Positions 1 through 5,608 of a DNA stretch of 8,068 bases are shown piece by piece. The stretch is from assembly GCA_039917935.1 (NCBI GenBank), contig JBDSIM010000278.1, forward strand, positions 1-8,068, written 5' to 3'. Every line of letters starts with the position of its first letter. The stretch's first letter is position 1. The DNA is from Chryseosolibacter sp039917935 (GTDB lineage Bacteria > Bacteroidota > Bacteroidia > Cytophagales > Cyclobacteriaceae). Under the pieces are notes generated by a model that did not search any database, had not been told where the DNA came from, and saw only the letters and a list, made by a program, of their open reading frames with translations. Both the position numbers and the translations under genes were made by a program.

Positions 1-234
1 ACTTTGGCTATCCAATTCAGAAGCGTACGGAGTTTCATGCGGCCAATTAAGTTTCAGGTAGTGTTATTGTTTTTGACGAAATAAACCCTTCATTAACATT
101 ACCCACAAGCGCAAGGGGTTAGCTGTCAAAATCTCATAATTTTCATATTACAAAGATTCTATGGAATCGGCAATACAAGAGGCCTTAGCCTGATCTGGCA
201 GCCCTGCCTGGAATGGTGGGATAGCATTGGCCTG

Positions 235-242
235 TAAGTTTG
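235..242 (+). promoter_or_regulatory. Candidate Bacteroidota -7 element (TAAGTTTG) for the acidic-linker lipoprotein
   Basis: TAAGTTTG fits the Bacteroidota -7 consensus TAnnTTTG exactly. It would place transcription initiation near 248-250, giving a leader of about 75 bases before the ATG at 326. No good TTG-type -33 element is seen 19-21 bases upstream, so this is only a candidate. The motif is short enough to occur by chance. Confidence 0.3.
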
Positions 243-261
243 AAAATCCCCAACGTACGCC

Positions 262-278
262 AAACCTTGGCAAGGTTT
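262..278. promoter_or_regulatory. Perfect 17-bp palindrome, possible operator or leader hairpin
   Basis: AAACCTTG and its exact reverse complement CAAGGTTT flank one G. The palindrome lies about 20 bases downstream of the candidate -7 element and 47 bases upstream of the lipoprotein start codon. A symmetric site with a one-base centre suits a dimeric repressor better than an RNA hairpin, which would need a larger loop. No regulator gene is adjacent, so the role is inferred from position and symmetry only. Confidence 0.35.
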
Positions 279-325
279 TATTTAGGTAATGGATAATATG
301 TGCGTGACGAAAAGGAATTATCGAG

Positions 326-1315
326 ATGGGAAAATTTAAAATGACATTGGTTTCAATCATCACCTCAATATTGGTTTTGATTTTTATAACCGGCTGTACG
401 CCTGACCAGGTCTTCCATGCCGCCCACATAAAGGCTTCTTTCCGGTTACGATCGCAAACAGCCCTGGATGGAAAGGTCCATATTGACGAGGCCTACCTTA
501 AACTTCATGAAATTAACGTCACCGGAAATGGTCAGGGAGACATTACCAATCTCACCCATCCCATTCCTACCGAAGAGCCTCCTTATCAACTCAGCAAACA
601 CGATTCCAGCCAGGTAAGCTTTAATCTGCTGTCCCGCAACTATAATCAACTGGATTTTCATTTGATCCTTTTCCAGGATACTTATGAACTCATTATCAAG
701 GAAGAAATTATAGATGGGGGTGCGCCCGATGACGGAGGAAATGACCCGGACGATAATTCTGGTGATAAAGATGAGGACGATGAAAATGATAACGACGACG
801 GTGATGGCGATCACGAGGAAGATGAGGATGAAGGGGAAAATGATGACGAGGGGGATGAAGATGATGAAGATGATAATGATAATGATAACGATGACCATGA
901 CCAGGAGGATGAGGACGATGATGGCCGTCTATCAGAAAACAAAAAGAGAACGGTTGACATTGATCACTTTTTTCAAAATGCCAAACCTGGCCTTCTCATC
1001 GCGGGCACCTATCAGAATAATGGAAAAACTCTTAAGCTGATTTTTGTGCTTGACCATTTTGCGAAATTGACCGTTAGGGCAAAACCAAATGACTCACAGG
1101 TCATCCTCCTTGGTGAGCAGAACATAGCGGACATTGTCTTTGATCCTGTCCAATGGTTTGAAGCCATCGCTAATTCGGCTCTGGAATCGGCCGATATTCA
1201 AATTTACCAGGGACAACAAGTAGTTTTTATTCATAGGGACTTTAACACCGCTTTGTTCGATGCCTTAGCAGGGAAGCTGGAAAAATCAACGAGCCTTCAT
1301 TTTTCAGAAATCTGA
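326..1315 (+). CDS. Lipoprotein with two folded halves joined by a highly acidic Asp/Glu/Asn-rich linker
   Basis: The family is not recognised with certainty. The N-terminus has Lys residues, a hydrophobic stretch (about residues 7-22) and a lipobox Ile-Thr-Gly-Cys with Cys24, so it should be lipidated and exported. The residues after the Cys (TPDQV) lack the acidic surface-export signal known from Bacteroidota lipoproteins, so a periplasm-facing location is likely but unproven. Residues about 33-130 and 208-329 look like mixed beta/alpha domains. Between them, residues about 135-200 are almost entirely Asp, Glu, Asn and Gly, with many D-x-D patterns that could bind calcium or act as a charged spacer. 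The first half (a 'KVHIDEAYLKLHEINV' strand pattern) distantly recalls DUF4382-type lipoproteins, but this is a weak impression. An AAAGGA sequence at 311-316 serves as ribosome binding site for the ATG at 326; Met6 (341) is an alternative start. The gene is convergent with the VF530-like gene, 15 bases away. Confidence 0.85.
   Translation: MGKFKMTLVSIITSILVLIFITGCTPDQVFHAAHIKASFRLRSQTALDGKVHIDEAYLKLHEINVTGNGQGDITNLTHPIPTEEPPYQLSKHDSSQVSFNLLSRNYNQLDFHLILFQDTYELIIKEEIIDGGAPDDGGNDPDDNSGDKDEDDENDNDDGDGDHEEDEDEGENDDEGDEDDEDDNDNDNDDHDQEDEDDDGRLSENKKRTVDIDHFFQNAKPGLLIAGTYQNNGKTLKLIFVLDHFAKLTVRAKPNDSQVILLGEQNIADIVFDPVQWFEAIANSALESADIQIYQGQQVVFIHRDFNTALFDALAGKLEKSTSLHFSEI
716..925 (+). repeat. GAT/GAC/AAT-rich low-complexity tract encoding the acidic linker
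   Basis: This tract inside the lipoprotein gene is dominated by GAT, GAC, GAA, GAG and AAT codons. Short near-perfect runs of GAT/AAT triplets occur around 855-895. Because the unit is three bases, slippage would change linker length without shifting the frame. The antisense and +1 frames of this stretch stay open only because of its composition, giving I/V-rich and Met/Thr-rich spurious ORFs. Confidence 0.75.
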
Positions 1316-1330
1316 CGTAGGTCAATACTT

Positions 1331-1555
1331 TCACGAATTTTCTATTGAATCCAAATAGAGATCTTCAACTTTTTTCCTTGCCCAGGGTGTTTTGCGCAGA
1401 AAAGTTAAACTGGATTTTATACTGGGATTATTGATAAAGCAATTTACAGGAATACGGTTTCCAAGTTCCTCCCAGCCATAGCGCTCCTCCAGAAATGTGA
1501 CGATCGTTTCAAGGGTTTTACCATGGAGTGGGTTGTTTGGCTGCTGTTCTTTCAT
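1331..1555 (-). CDS. VF530 family (DUF2132) small DNA-binding-type protein
   Basis: The 74-residue product matches the VF530/DUF2132 family pattern along its whole length: NNPLHGKTLE near the start, then RYGWEELG, NCFINNPSIKSSLTFLRKTPWAR and VEDLYL at the end (these overlap the family's conserved core). The family is small, alpha-helical and cytoplasmic. It was structurally characterised from Vibrio fischeri VF530 and is annotated as DNA-binding, though its biological role is unclear. I chose the ATG at 1555 because family members begin just before the NNPLHG motif and because a TATCTTTG promoter element sits 9 bases upstream of it. An in-frame ATG at 1591 would add 12 residues (MGKADLLSLPNA) that do not look conserved. 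It is convergent with the lipoprotein gene and divergent from the CBM9-like gene. Confidence 0.88.
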   Translation of the reverse strand: MKEQQPNNPLHGKTLETIVTFLEERYGWEELGNRIPVNCFINNPSIKSSLTFLRKTPWARKKVEDLYLDSIENS

Positions 1556-1564
1556 AGCGTTGGG

Positions 1565-1572
1565 CAAAGATA
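1565..1572 (-). promoter_or_regulatory. Bacteroidota -7 element (TATCTTTG) for the VF530-family gene
   Basis: Read on the minus strand this is TATCTTTG, an exact TAnnTTTG match ending 9 bases before the ATG at 1555. Such a very short leader is common in Bacteroidota and favours the shorter start over the ATG at 1591, which lies upstream of the element. The -33 region is poor (TTTTA instead of TTTG). An 11-bp direct repeat overlaps this element. Confidence 0.45.
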
Positions 1573-1602
1573 AAAGATCTGCCTTTCCCATGATAAAAGA
1601 TC
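1569..1602. repeat. Pair of 11-bp direct repeats GATAAAAGATC, 23 bases apart
   Basis: GATAAAAGATC occurs at 1569-1579 and again at 1592-1602, a period of 23 bases or about two helical turns. The first copy overlaps the minus-strand -7 element of the VF530-family gene and the second falls between its -7 and -33 regions. This spacing is compatible with a tandem protein-binding site, but it may be chance in AT-rich DNA. Confidence 0.35.
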
Positions 1603-1682
1603 ATATATTTTAAATGACTTACCTTCAGGTTTCATCGTACGGATTTGTAAATTGAATAAGAATTCTAACCTCTTGCTTTAAT

Positions 1683-2390
1683 ATGAACAACCATTTTTCT
1701 TCCCTTATCTTGTTTTTTCTCTCTATACCATTGGTAGTATCCGCCCAGATTTCGCCAAAAGGAGAAGTGCTGATGAAGCACACGCCTGATTTTGAATTAA
1801 CCGGGGACGGAACCGGAGGAGCATGGAGTCAAACTACGTGGATTCCACTGGTTAAGCGCAAGGGCATGGCAGATTATAAAACAGAGGTAAAACTATTGTA
1901 TTCCGATTCCGGTATCTATGGATTGTTCTCCTGTAAAGACAAAAAAATCACTGCAACACTGAAAGAAGACTTCGCCAACTTGTGGACAGAAGACGTAATT
2001 GAAATATTCTTCTGGCCAGACGAATCGGTGCCACTTTATTTCGAATATGAACTATCCCCTTTGAACTATGAGCTCTCCATTCTGGTGCCCAACCTGGATG
2101 GTAATTTCCTGGGTTGGAAACCCTGGAAATATGAAGGTGAAAGGAAAACCCGCCATGCTACAAAAATCTTAAAGGATACAAAGCAAAATCCAACCGAATG
2201 GATAGGGGAATTTTTTATTCCATATGCGCTGTTAAAGCCCCTGCGCAATGTACCTCCGAAAAAAGGAAGTCAATGGCGAATGAATATGTATCGCATTGAT
2301 TATGATCAGGAGTATACTTCGTGGACCTGGTTGCCTGTTCAGAAAAACTTTCATGACTTTGAAAAATTTGGAGTAATGAGGTTCGAATGA
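1683..2390 (+). CDS. Secreted CBM9-like carbohydrate-binding family protein
   Basis: The 235-residue product has a cleavable signal peptide (residues 1-21, ending VVSA before Gln) and then a single CBM9-like (DOMON-related beta-sandwich) domain. Family landmarks in order: LLYSDSGIYGLFSCKD (71-86), the LWTEDVIEIFFWPD block (100-113), YFEYELSP (119-126), EWIGEFFIPYALL (172-184), G-SQWRMNMYRID (195-206), SWTWLPV (213-219) and a C-terminal FH-FEKFG-MRF (223-234). In this family such domains bind sugars or sugar derivatives. In Bacteroidota they often occur as stand-alone exported proteins whose ligand is unknown. No catalytic residues can be assigned. The short length is normal for a single-domain member. 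A small unknown gene follows 60 bases later on the same strand. The nearby GH26, AGE and PIG-L genes support a role in glycan handling, but the substrate cannot be told from sequence. Confidence 0.88.
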   Translation: MNNHFSSLILFFLSIPLVVSAQISPKGEVLMKHTPDFELTGDGTGGAWSQTTWIPLVKRKGMADYKTEVKLLYSDSGIYGLFSCKDKKITATLKEDFANLWTEDVIEIFFWPDESVPLYFEYELSPLNYELSILVPNLDGNFLGWKPWKYEGERKTRHATKILKDTKQNPTEWIGEFFIPYALLKPLRNVPPKKGSQWRMNMYRIDYDQEYTSWTWLPVQKNFHDFEKFGVMRFE

Positions 2391-2438
2391 TAGACGATTC
2401 ATTTCAGGCCCGGTATTTTTTATAGACCTGTTAATAAT

Positions 2439-2446
2439 TAACTTTA
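2439..2446 (+). promoter_or_regulatory. Possible short-leader -7 element (TAACTTTA) before the 73-residue gene
   Basis: TAACTTTA matches seven of the eight positions implied by TAnnTTTG and ends four bases before the ATG at 2451. This resembles the short-leader or leaderless arrangement frequent in Bacteroidota. It would allow transcription independent of the upstream CBM9-like gene. No clear -33 element is present. Confidence 0.25.
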
Positions 2447-2450
2447 CACC

Positions 2451-2672
2451 ATGAGCGAATGGATGAACCTTATGGAAGAAACGATCGGCCACTTTCAGGA
2501 AGGCGCGAGATCGGTGCGGGCTTATACCAATGACACCACTTATATCATCACCAAAGGGATTGATGAGGATGGGTTTATTATCACCACCGAAGACCCCGGT
2601 TTTCCAAAAAATAAAACAAAAACGCTGGATCGTTACTTTGAAAAAGTATTCGGCATAGAAGCAAAATATTGA
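2451..2672 (+). CDS. Small hypothetical protein of 73 residues
   Basis: I do not recognise the family. The product has no signal peptide or membrane segment and is probably cytoplasmic. Residues 3-20 look helical, residues 22-48 (with TTYIITKGIDEDGFIITTED) look like a beta-hairpin with an acidic turn, and residues 57-69 look helical again with many charges. The composition is that of a normal soluble protein, and a Bacteroidota-like -7 element lies directly upstream, which supports a real gene. It follows the CBM9-like gene by 60 bases on the same strand and could be co-transcribed with it. Its function is unknown. Confidence 0.65.
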   Translation: MSEWMNLMEETIGHFQEGARSVRAYTNDTTYIITKGIDEDGFIITTEDPGFPKNKTKTLDRYFEKVFGIEAKY

Positions 2673-2972
2673 AAAGGTGATTTCGAGATATTTACGATAA
2701 GCGACTACATAAACTGGGACAGGGCAATCCGTTGACGGGGGATATTCTTCAAGGTGAAAGGCTTCGGAATGCTTTTAAATGGGTAGTAAATGTGTGTTTA
2801 CTCATCAAAAAAGAGGCTTTTTTGAGATCAGTCACCTATTAATAATATACAAAAAATTTCCGTTCGATCCAAGTAAATTCCCTGATATCTTGTTACCTTC
2901 TGATAGTATAAAAATCCCTTAATTTTACCGACAAGCCTCCATTTTTTAAGGAGCGCTGCCTATTTTCTGCCT
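2673..2972. other. Intergenic region with tandem hairpins and a start-less open frame
   Basis: This 300-base stretch separates the small hypothetical gene from the GH26 gene. A plus-strand frame is open from 2681 to a stop at 2840-2842 (53 codons, beginning FRDIYDKRLHKLGQGNPLTG). It has no ATG and is preceded directly by TGA. It may be a gene remnant or simply chance. Two hairpins lie inside it (listed separately). A weak -7-like TAATTTTA at 2920-2927 is the best candidate for a GH26 promoter, but no -33 partner was found. Confidence 0.4.
2785..2825 (+). terminator. Two tandem AT-rich hairpins, possible terminator
   Basis: The first hairpin has 6-bp arms AGTAAA/TTTACT around TGTGTG (2785-2802). 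The second has perfect 9-bp arms TCAAAAAAG/CTTTTTTGA around a three-base loop AGG (2805-2825), with the T-run inside its right arm. Together they could end transcription from 2451-2672, about 110 bases after the stop codon. The stems are GC-poor, so termination strength is doubtful. The symmetry would act on either strand. Confidence 0.35.
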
Positions 2973-3971
2973 ATGAAAACCCTGTTAGCCTCCTGTTTCC
3001 TCCTGCTGATCATTTCGCTTCAGGCCCAGGAAATAAAACCCGTAACCAGGAATGCTTCGCCCGAAGCCCAGAATTTATTGCGTTATCTCTACGAGATAGA
3101 TGATAAGCACACCCTCGCCGGCCAGCATAATTACAATCATGAGATGAATGCATATTCTGATAAAGCCCAGGAAATTGGGGGGCGTTACCCTGCCATCTGG
3201 GGAACGGACTTTATCTGGAGTGGTGAACAAGATCCTGGACAGAAGATCGTCGATGAAGCGATTCAAAAGTTTAAATCAGGTGTCATCGTTACCCTGATGT
3301 GGCATGCCGGAAAACCTACTGATGATCCACCGTTTCGCTGGTCAGAGAGCATTCAGGGTAAACTCACCGAAGAGGAATGGAAGGAGCTAACAACGCCTGG
3401 CACTCCCCTTCATGCCCGATGGCGAGATCAGGTAGACATCATAGCCTCTTACCTGAAACAACTCCGCGATGCACACGTGCCCGTTTTATGGAGACCCTAC
3501 CATGAAATGAATGGTGTTTGGTTTTGGTGGGGCAATAAAAAAGGAGAAGAAGGATATGCCAAACTCTGGCAATTGCTCTTTGATCGTTTTGTCAATTTTC
3601 ACAAGCTGAACAATCTCATCTGGGTATGGAATGCCAATGCTCCCCGCGACATTCCTATGGATGAAGCTTTTGCTTACCCGGAGTTCTATCCTGGCGCGGA
3701 GTATGTGGATGTGTTGGCAACCGATGTCTATAATTTCGATTACGAGCAAAAAGATTACGAAGATTTGCTTGCCTTAGCTGACGGGAAACCAATAGCGCTG
3801 GGTGAAGTAGGAGAACTACCGAAAACGGAAATTCTGACGGCTCAACCAAAATGGGCTTGGTTCATGGTTTGGGCCAGCTGGCTGGAGACTCACAACACCC
3901 TCGAACGGGTAATGACTATTTATAACTCGGCAGAAACATTGACCAGGGAAGAAGTGGTTTTATTTAAATAA
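2973..3971 (+). CDS. Secreted glycoside hydrolase family 26 (beta-mannanase type)
   Basis: The 332-residue product has a signal peptide (residues 1-18, MKTLLASCFLLLIISLQA) followed by a single GH26 TIM barrel. GH26 enzymes are retaining hydrolases, mainly endo-beta-1,4-mannanases or mannobiosyl hydrolases. The catalytic acid/base is Glu178 in WRPYHEMNGVWFWWG (173-187), preceded by the conserved His177. The nucleophile is Glu278 in PIALGEVG (273-280). The early GQHN motif (50-53) and WGTDFIW (76-82) are also typical, as is WVWNANAP (217-224). The length fits a catalytic domain alone, with no carbohydrate-binding module or C-terminal sorting domain. It lacks a lipobox Cys, so it is probably periplasmic or secreted. 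The ATG at 2973 directly begins a good signal peptide. An intrinsic terminator follows the stop. The convergent AGE-family epimerase next door fits a mannan-type pathway, though the exact substrate (mannan, glucomannan or another beta-glycan) is not shown by sequence. Confidence 0.93.
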   Translation: MKTLLASCFLLLIISLQAQEIKPVTRNASPEAQNLLRYLYEIDDKHTLAGQHNYNHEMNAYSDKAQEIGGRYPAIWGTDFIWSGEQDPGQKIVDEAIQKFKSGVIVTLMWHAGKPTDDPPFRWSESIQGKLTEEEWKELTTPGTPLHARWRDQVDIIASYLKQLRDAHVPVLWRPYHEMNGVWFWWGNKKGEEGYAKLWQLLFDRFVNFHKLNNLIWVWNANAPRDIPMDEAFAYPEFYPGAEYVDVLATDVYNFDYEQKDYEDLLALADGKPIALGEVGELPKTEILTAQPKWAWFMVWASWLETHNTLERVMTIYNSAETLTREEVVLFK

Positions 3972-3979
3972 AACAGATG

Positions 3980-4017
3980 TGAGTTTTCCGGAAGCGGAGA
4001 AACTCATTTTATTTCTT
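3980..4017 (+). terminator. Intrinsic terminator after the GH26 gene
   Basis: The stem GAGTTTTCCG pairs with CGGAGAAACTC around the loop GAAG, with one bulged G, and is followed by ATTTTATTTCTT. It starts about 10 bases after the GH26 stop codon. On the opposite strand the same stem is followed within a few bases by TGTTTTATTT, so it may also terminate the convergent epimerase gene. Confidence 0.72.
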
Positions 4018-4081
4018 AAAACTCCCGGGATAAATCGTCAGCGGGACGGACCTGTGAAGCCCGACACAGCCAAAGCCGTTG

Positions 4082-5422
4082 TTAATTTCTAAGCCCTTTC
4101 ACACAATTTTCCAGAGAGCGATATTGGTGATAAGAAGCTTTCCAGATGTGACCTTTCAAGGCGGTTTTGAATTCAGGTTGTTTGTCAATTCCTCCCTGAA
4201 ACCACTCACCATACTCATGATCGATCAGATTTGTATCGATATATTTCCACATAAGTTTAAATTTTTCGAAATATTGCTGGTCATCTTCCGGGAATAACTT
4301 CGACATCATGAGCAATGTGTTCAGACCTTCCGCCTGTGCCCACCAGTTTTTAGTATCCCGTATGATGGTGATTCCTTCCTTCCCTTTGAAATAATAACCT
4401 TCATCGTAGAAACCTCCTACTTTATCGTCCCACCCATTCTTCAGGGCGTGATCCACCATCTTTTTCCCAACGCTAAGGGTAATGGTATCATGTTCGATAC
4501 CGACAATGTGCGATGCTTCCATCATTAAATAAGCGGTCTCTACATCATGACCGAAAGAAACGTGATCCAGATTCCGGTGTTTTAAAACTACCTCTTCGGA
4601 AGAATCGCGGAAGGAAACGGGGGCCCAGTCAGGCTGGAGAAAAAGTATCAGGTATCCTTTATCATTTGTAATGGTGTCCCGAATAAGAAATAGCATTTCT
4701 TTTAAACGCTCTGCCACCAGCGGATCGGGCCAAACCTGATAAAGTTCAGTAAAAGCTTCCAGCAAATGAATTGAACTGTTCTGATCTTTATAACCAATAT
4801 CAGACGTTGATGGAATACGTGCATCCCTTTGAATTACTGAACCATCTCTTTTCATGTGTTGAAAATATCCTTTGTATTGTGGGTCATGACTATGGTTTTC
4901 CAGCCACATGAAAGCTTTTTTTGCGAGGGAAAGGGCAGCCGTATCTTTTGTTGCCAGTACATAGGCTGACAATCCATAGATGCCAAAAGCATTGCCATAG
5001 GCAGTTTTCTCTTCATGTGGATTTGACTTAACATTTCCTTTCCGGTCAACAAGTGTATGAAAACCTCCGTAAGTTTTGTCCCACATCACATTCTTTAGAA
5101 AGTTAAATCCGTGCGTAGCCGTTGTCTTATAGTGGGCTGTTTCAGGGTAGGCCATGGAAGCTTTTGCACTTGACCACACATGGCGTGCCTGGGATACAAT
5201 CATTTTATCCTGTTCTCCTGTAGGTTTGAAATCATAGGTAAAGGCACTCAAATAACCACCGTAGACGGTGTCCATGGCCTGGGGATACCATTTGTTCAGC
5301 AATTCATTTTTAATGGAATTTTCAATCTCATTGGCAAGCGTTGACCGGTCATCAGTTACCTCGACAGACCGGCAGGTGCATAAAAGGCATAAAAGCAAGA
5401 TATAAATGTTGGTGGCTTTCAT
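4082..5422 (-). CDS. Exported AGE-family sugar epimerase/isomerase (cellobiose/mannobiose 2-epimerase-like)
   Basis: The 446-residue product belongs to the N-acylglucosamine 2-epimerase (AGE) superfamily, an (alpha/alpha)6 barrel. It most resembles the cellobiose/mannobiose 2-epimerase branch, which epimerises the reducing-end sugar of beta-1,4 disaccharides. Landmarks: QARHVW (78-83), KTAYGNAFGIYGL (139-151), NSSIHLLEA (215-223), GHDVETAYL (291-299) with the His292 that corresponds to a catalytic His of cellobiose 2-epimerases, WWAQAEGLNTL (360-370), and WKASYHQYR (427-435) with the second catalytic His432. All key His residues are intact, so it should be active. Unusually it begins with a hydrophobic export segment (residues 5-16) ending LLCTCRS. 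Cys17 could be lipidated, although LCT before Cys is a poor lipobox. Characterised epimerases of this type are cytoplasmic. It is convergent with GH26 and lies 186 bases upstream of the PIG-L stop on the same strand. Exact substrate is inferred. Confidence 0.9.
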   Translation of the reverse strand: MKATNIYILLLCLLCTCRSVEVTDDRSTLANEIENSIKNELLNKWYPQAMDTVYGGYLSAFTYDFKPTGEQDKMIVSQARHVWSSAKASMAYPETAHYKTTATHGFNFLKNVMWDKTYGGFHTLVDRKGNVKSNPHEEKTAYGNAFGIYGLSAYVLATKDTAALSLAKKAFMWLENHSHDPQYKGYFQHMKRDGSVIQRDARIPSTSDIGYKDQNSSIHLLEAFTELYQVWPDPLVAERLKEMLFLIRDTITNDKGYLILFLQPDWAPVSFRDSSEEVVLKHRNLDHVSFGHDVETAYLMMEASHIVGIEHDTITLSVGKKMVDHALKNGWDDKVGGFYDEGYYFKGKEGITIIRDTKNWWAQAEGLNTLLMMSKLFPEDDQQYFEKFKLMWKYIDTNLIDHEYGEWFQGGIDKQPEFKTALKGHIWKASYHQYRSLENCVKGLRN

Positions 5423-5437
5423 AGGTTGGGTAAAAAT

Positions 5438-5469
5438 AAAATGTACAAACGAAACAATGCCTGAAACAA
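5438..5469 (-). promoter_or_regulatory. Candidate promoter of the AGE-family epimerase gene
   Basis: On the minus strand, TTG (5469-5467) is followed after 21 bases by TACATTTT (5445-5438), close to the Bacteroidota TTTG-N19-21-TAnnTTTG pattern with one mismatch in the -7 box. The ATG at 5422 lies about 15 bases downstream of the -7 element. The match is imperfect and the region is AT-rich. Confidence 0.3.
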
Positions 5470-5608
5470 TGGGGCTGCTGGAGAAAAGAGCGTCACCTCT
5501 ACCAATTACGCATATCCATAGGGTTGCATTTATTCAGAACTTTGGACACCCCGCTTCCCTTTTTCGCTACCCAATTTCGTCACTATGGATGATTGCTCTC
5601 CCGTAAAT

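Larger units (their letters stand above)
1..325. other. Left-edge region without a confident gene
   Basis: No convincing complete gene lies here. Three very short frames touch the left edge. On the plus strand an open frame at 3-50 reads FGYPIQKRTEFHAAN and then stops, and could be the tail of an upstream gene. Another plus frame runs to a stop at 84. On the minus strand an ATG at 38 would begin MKLRTLLNWIAK and run off the edge. They overlap and cannot all be real, and I cannot choose between them. A minus-strand frame covering 148-429 has no recognisable family and overlaps the start of the lipoprotein gene. The right part holds a candidate promoter and a perfect palindrome, listed separately. 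Confidence 0.4.

Noticed and set aside
148..429. 93-codon minus-strand frame at the left side
   Set aside because: It overlaps the lipoprotein signal-peptide region, has no recognisable family and no convincing start context. A gene remnant in its left half cannot be fully excluded.
446..898. 150-codon minus-strand frame rich in Ile and Val
   Set aside because: It is the antisense of the Asp/Glu codon tract (GAT/GAC read backwards as ATC/GTC) and overlaps a well-supported lipoprotein gene.
714..1040. 108-codon plus-strand frame rich in Met and Thr
   Set aside because: It is the shifted frame of the GAT-rich repeat; its repetitive Met/Thr/Lys composition comes from the repeat, not from a gene.
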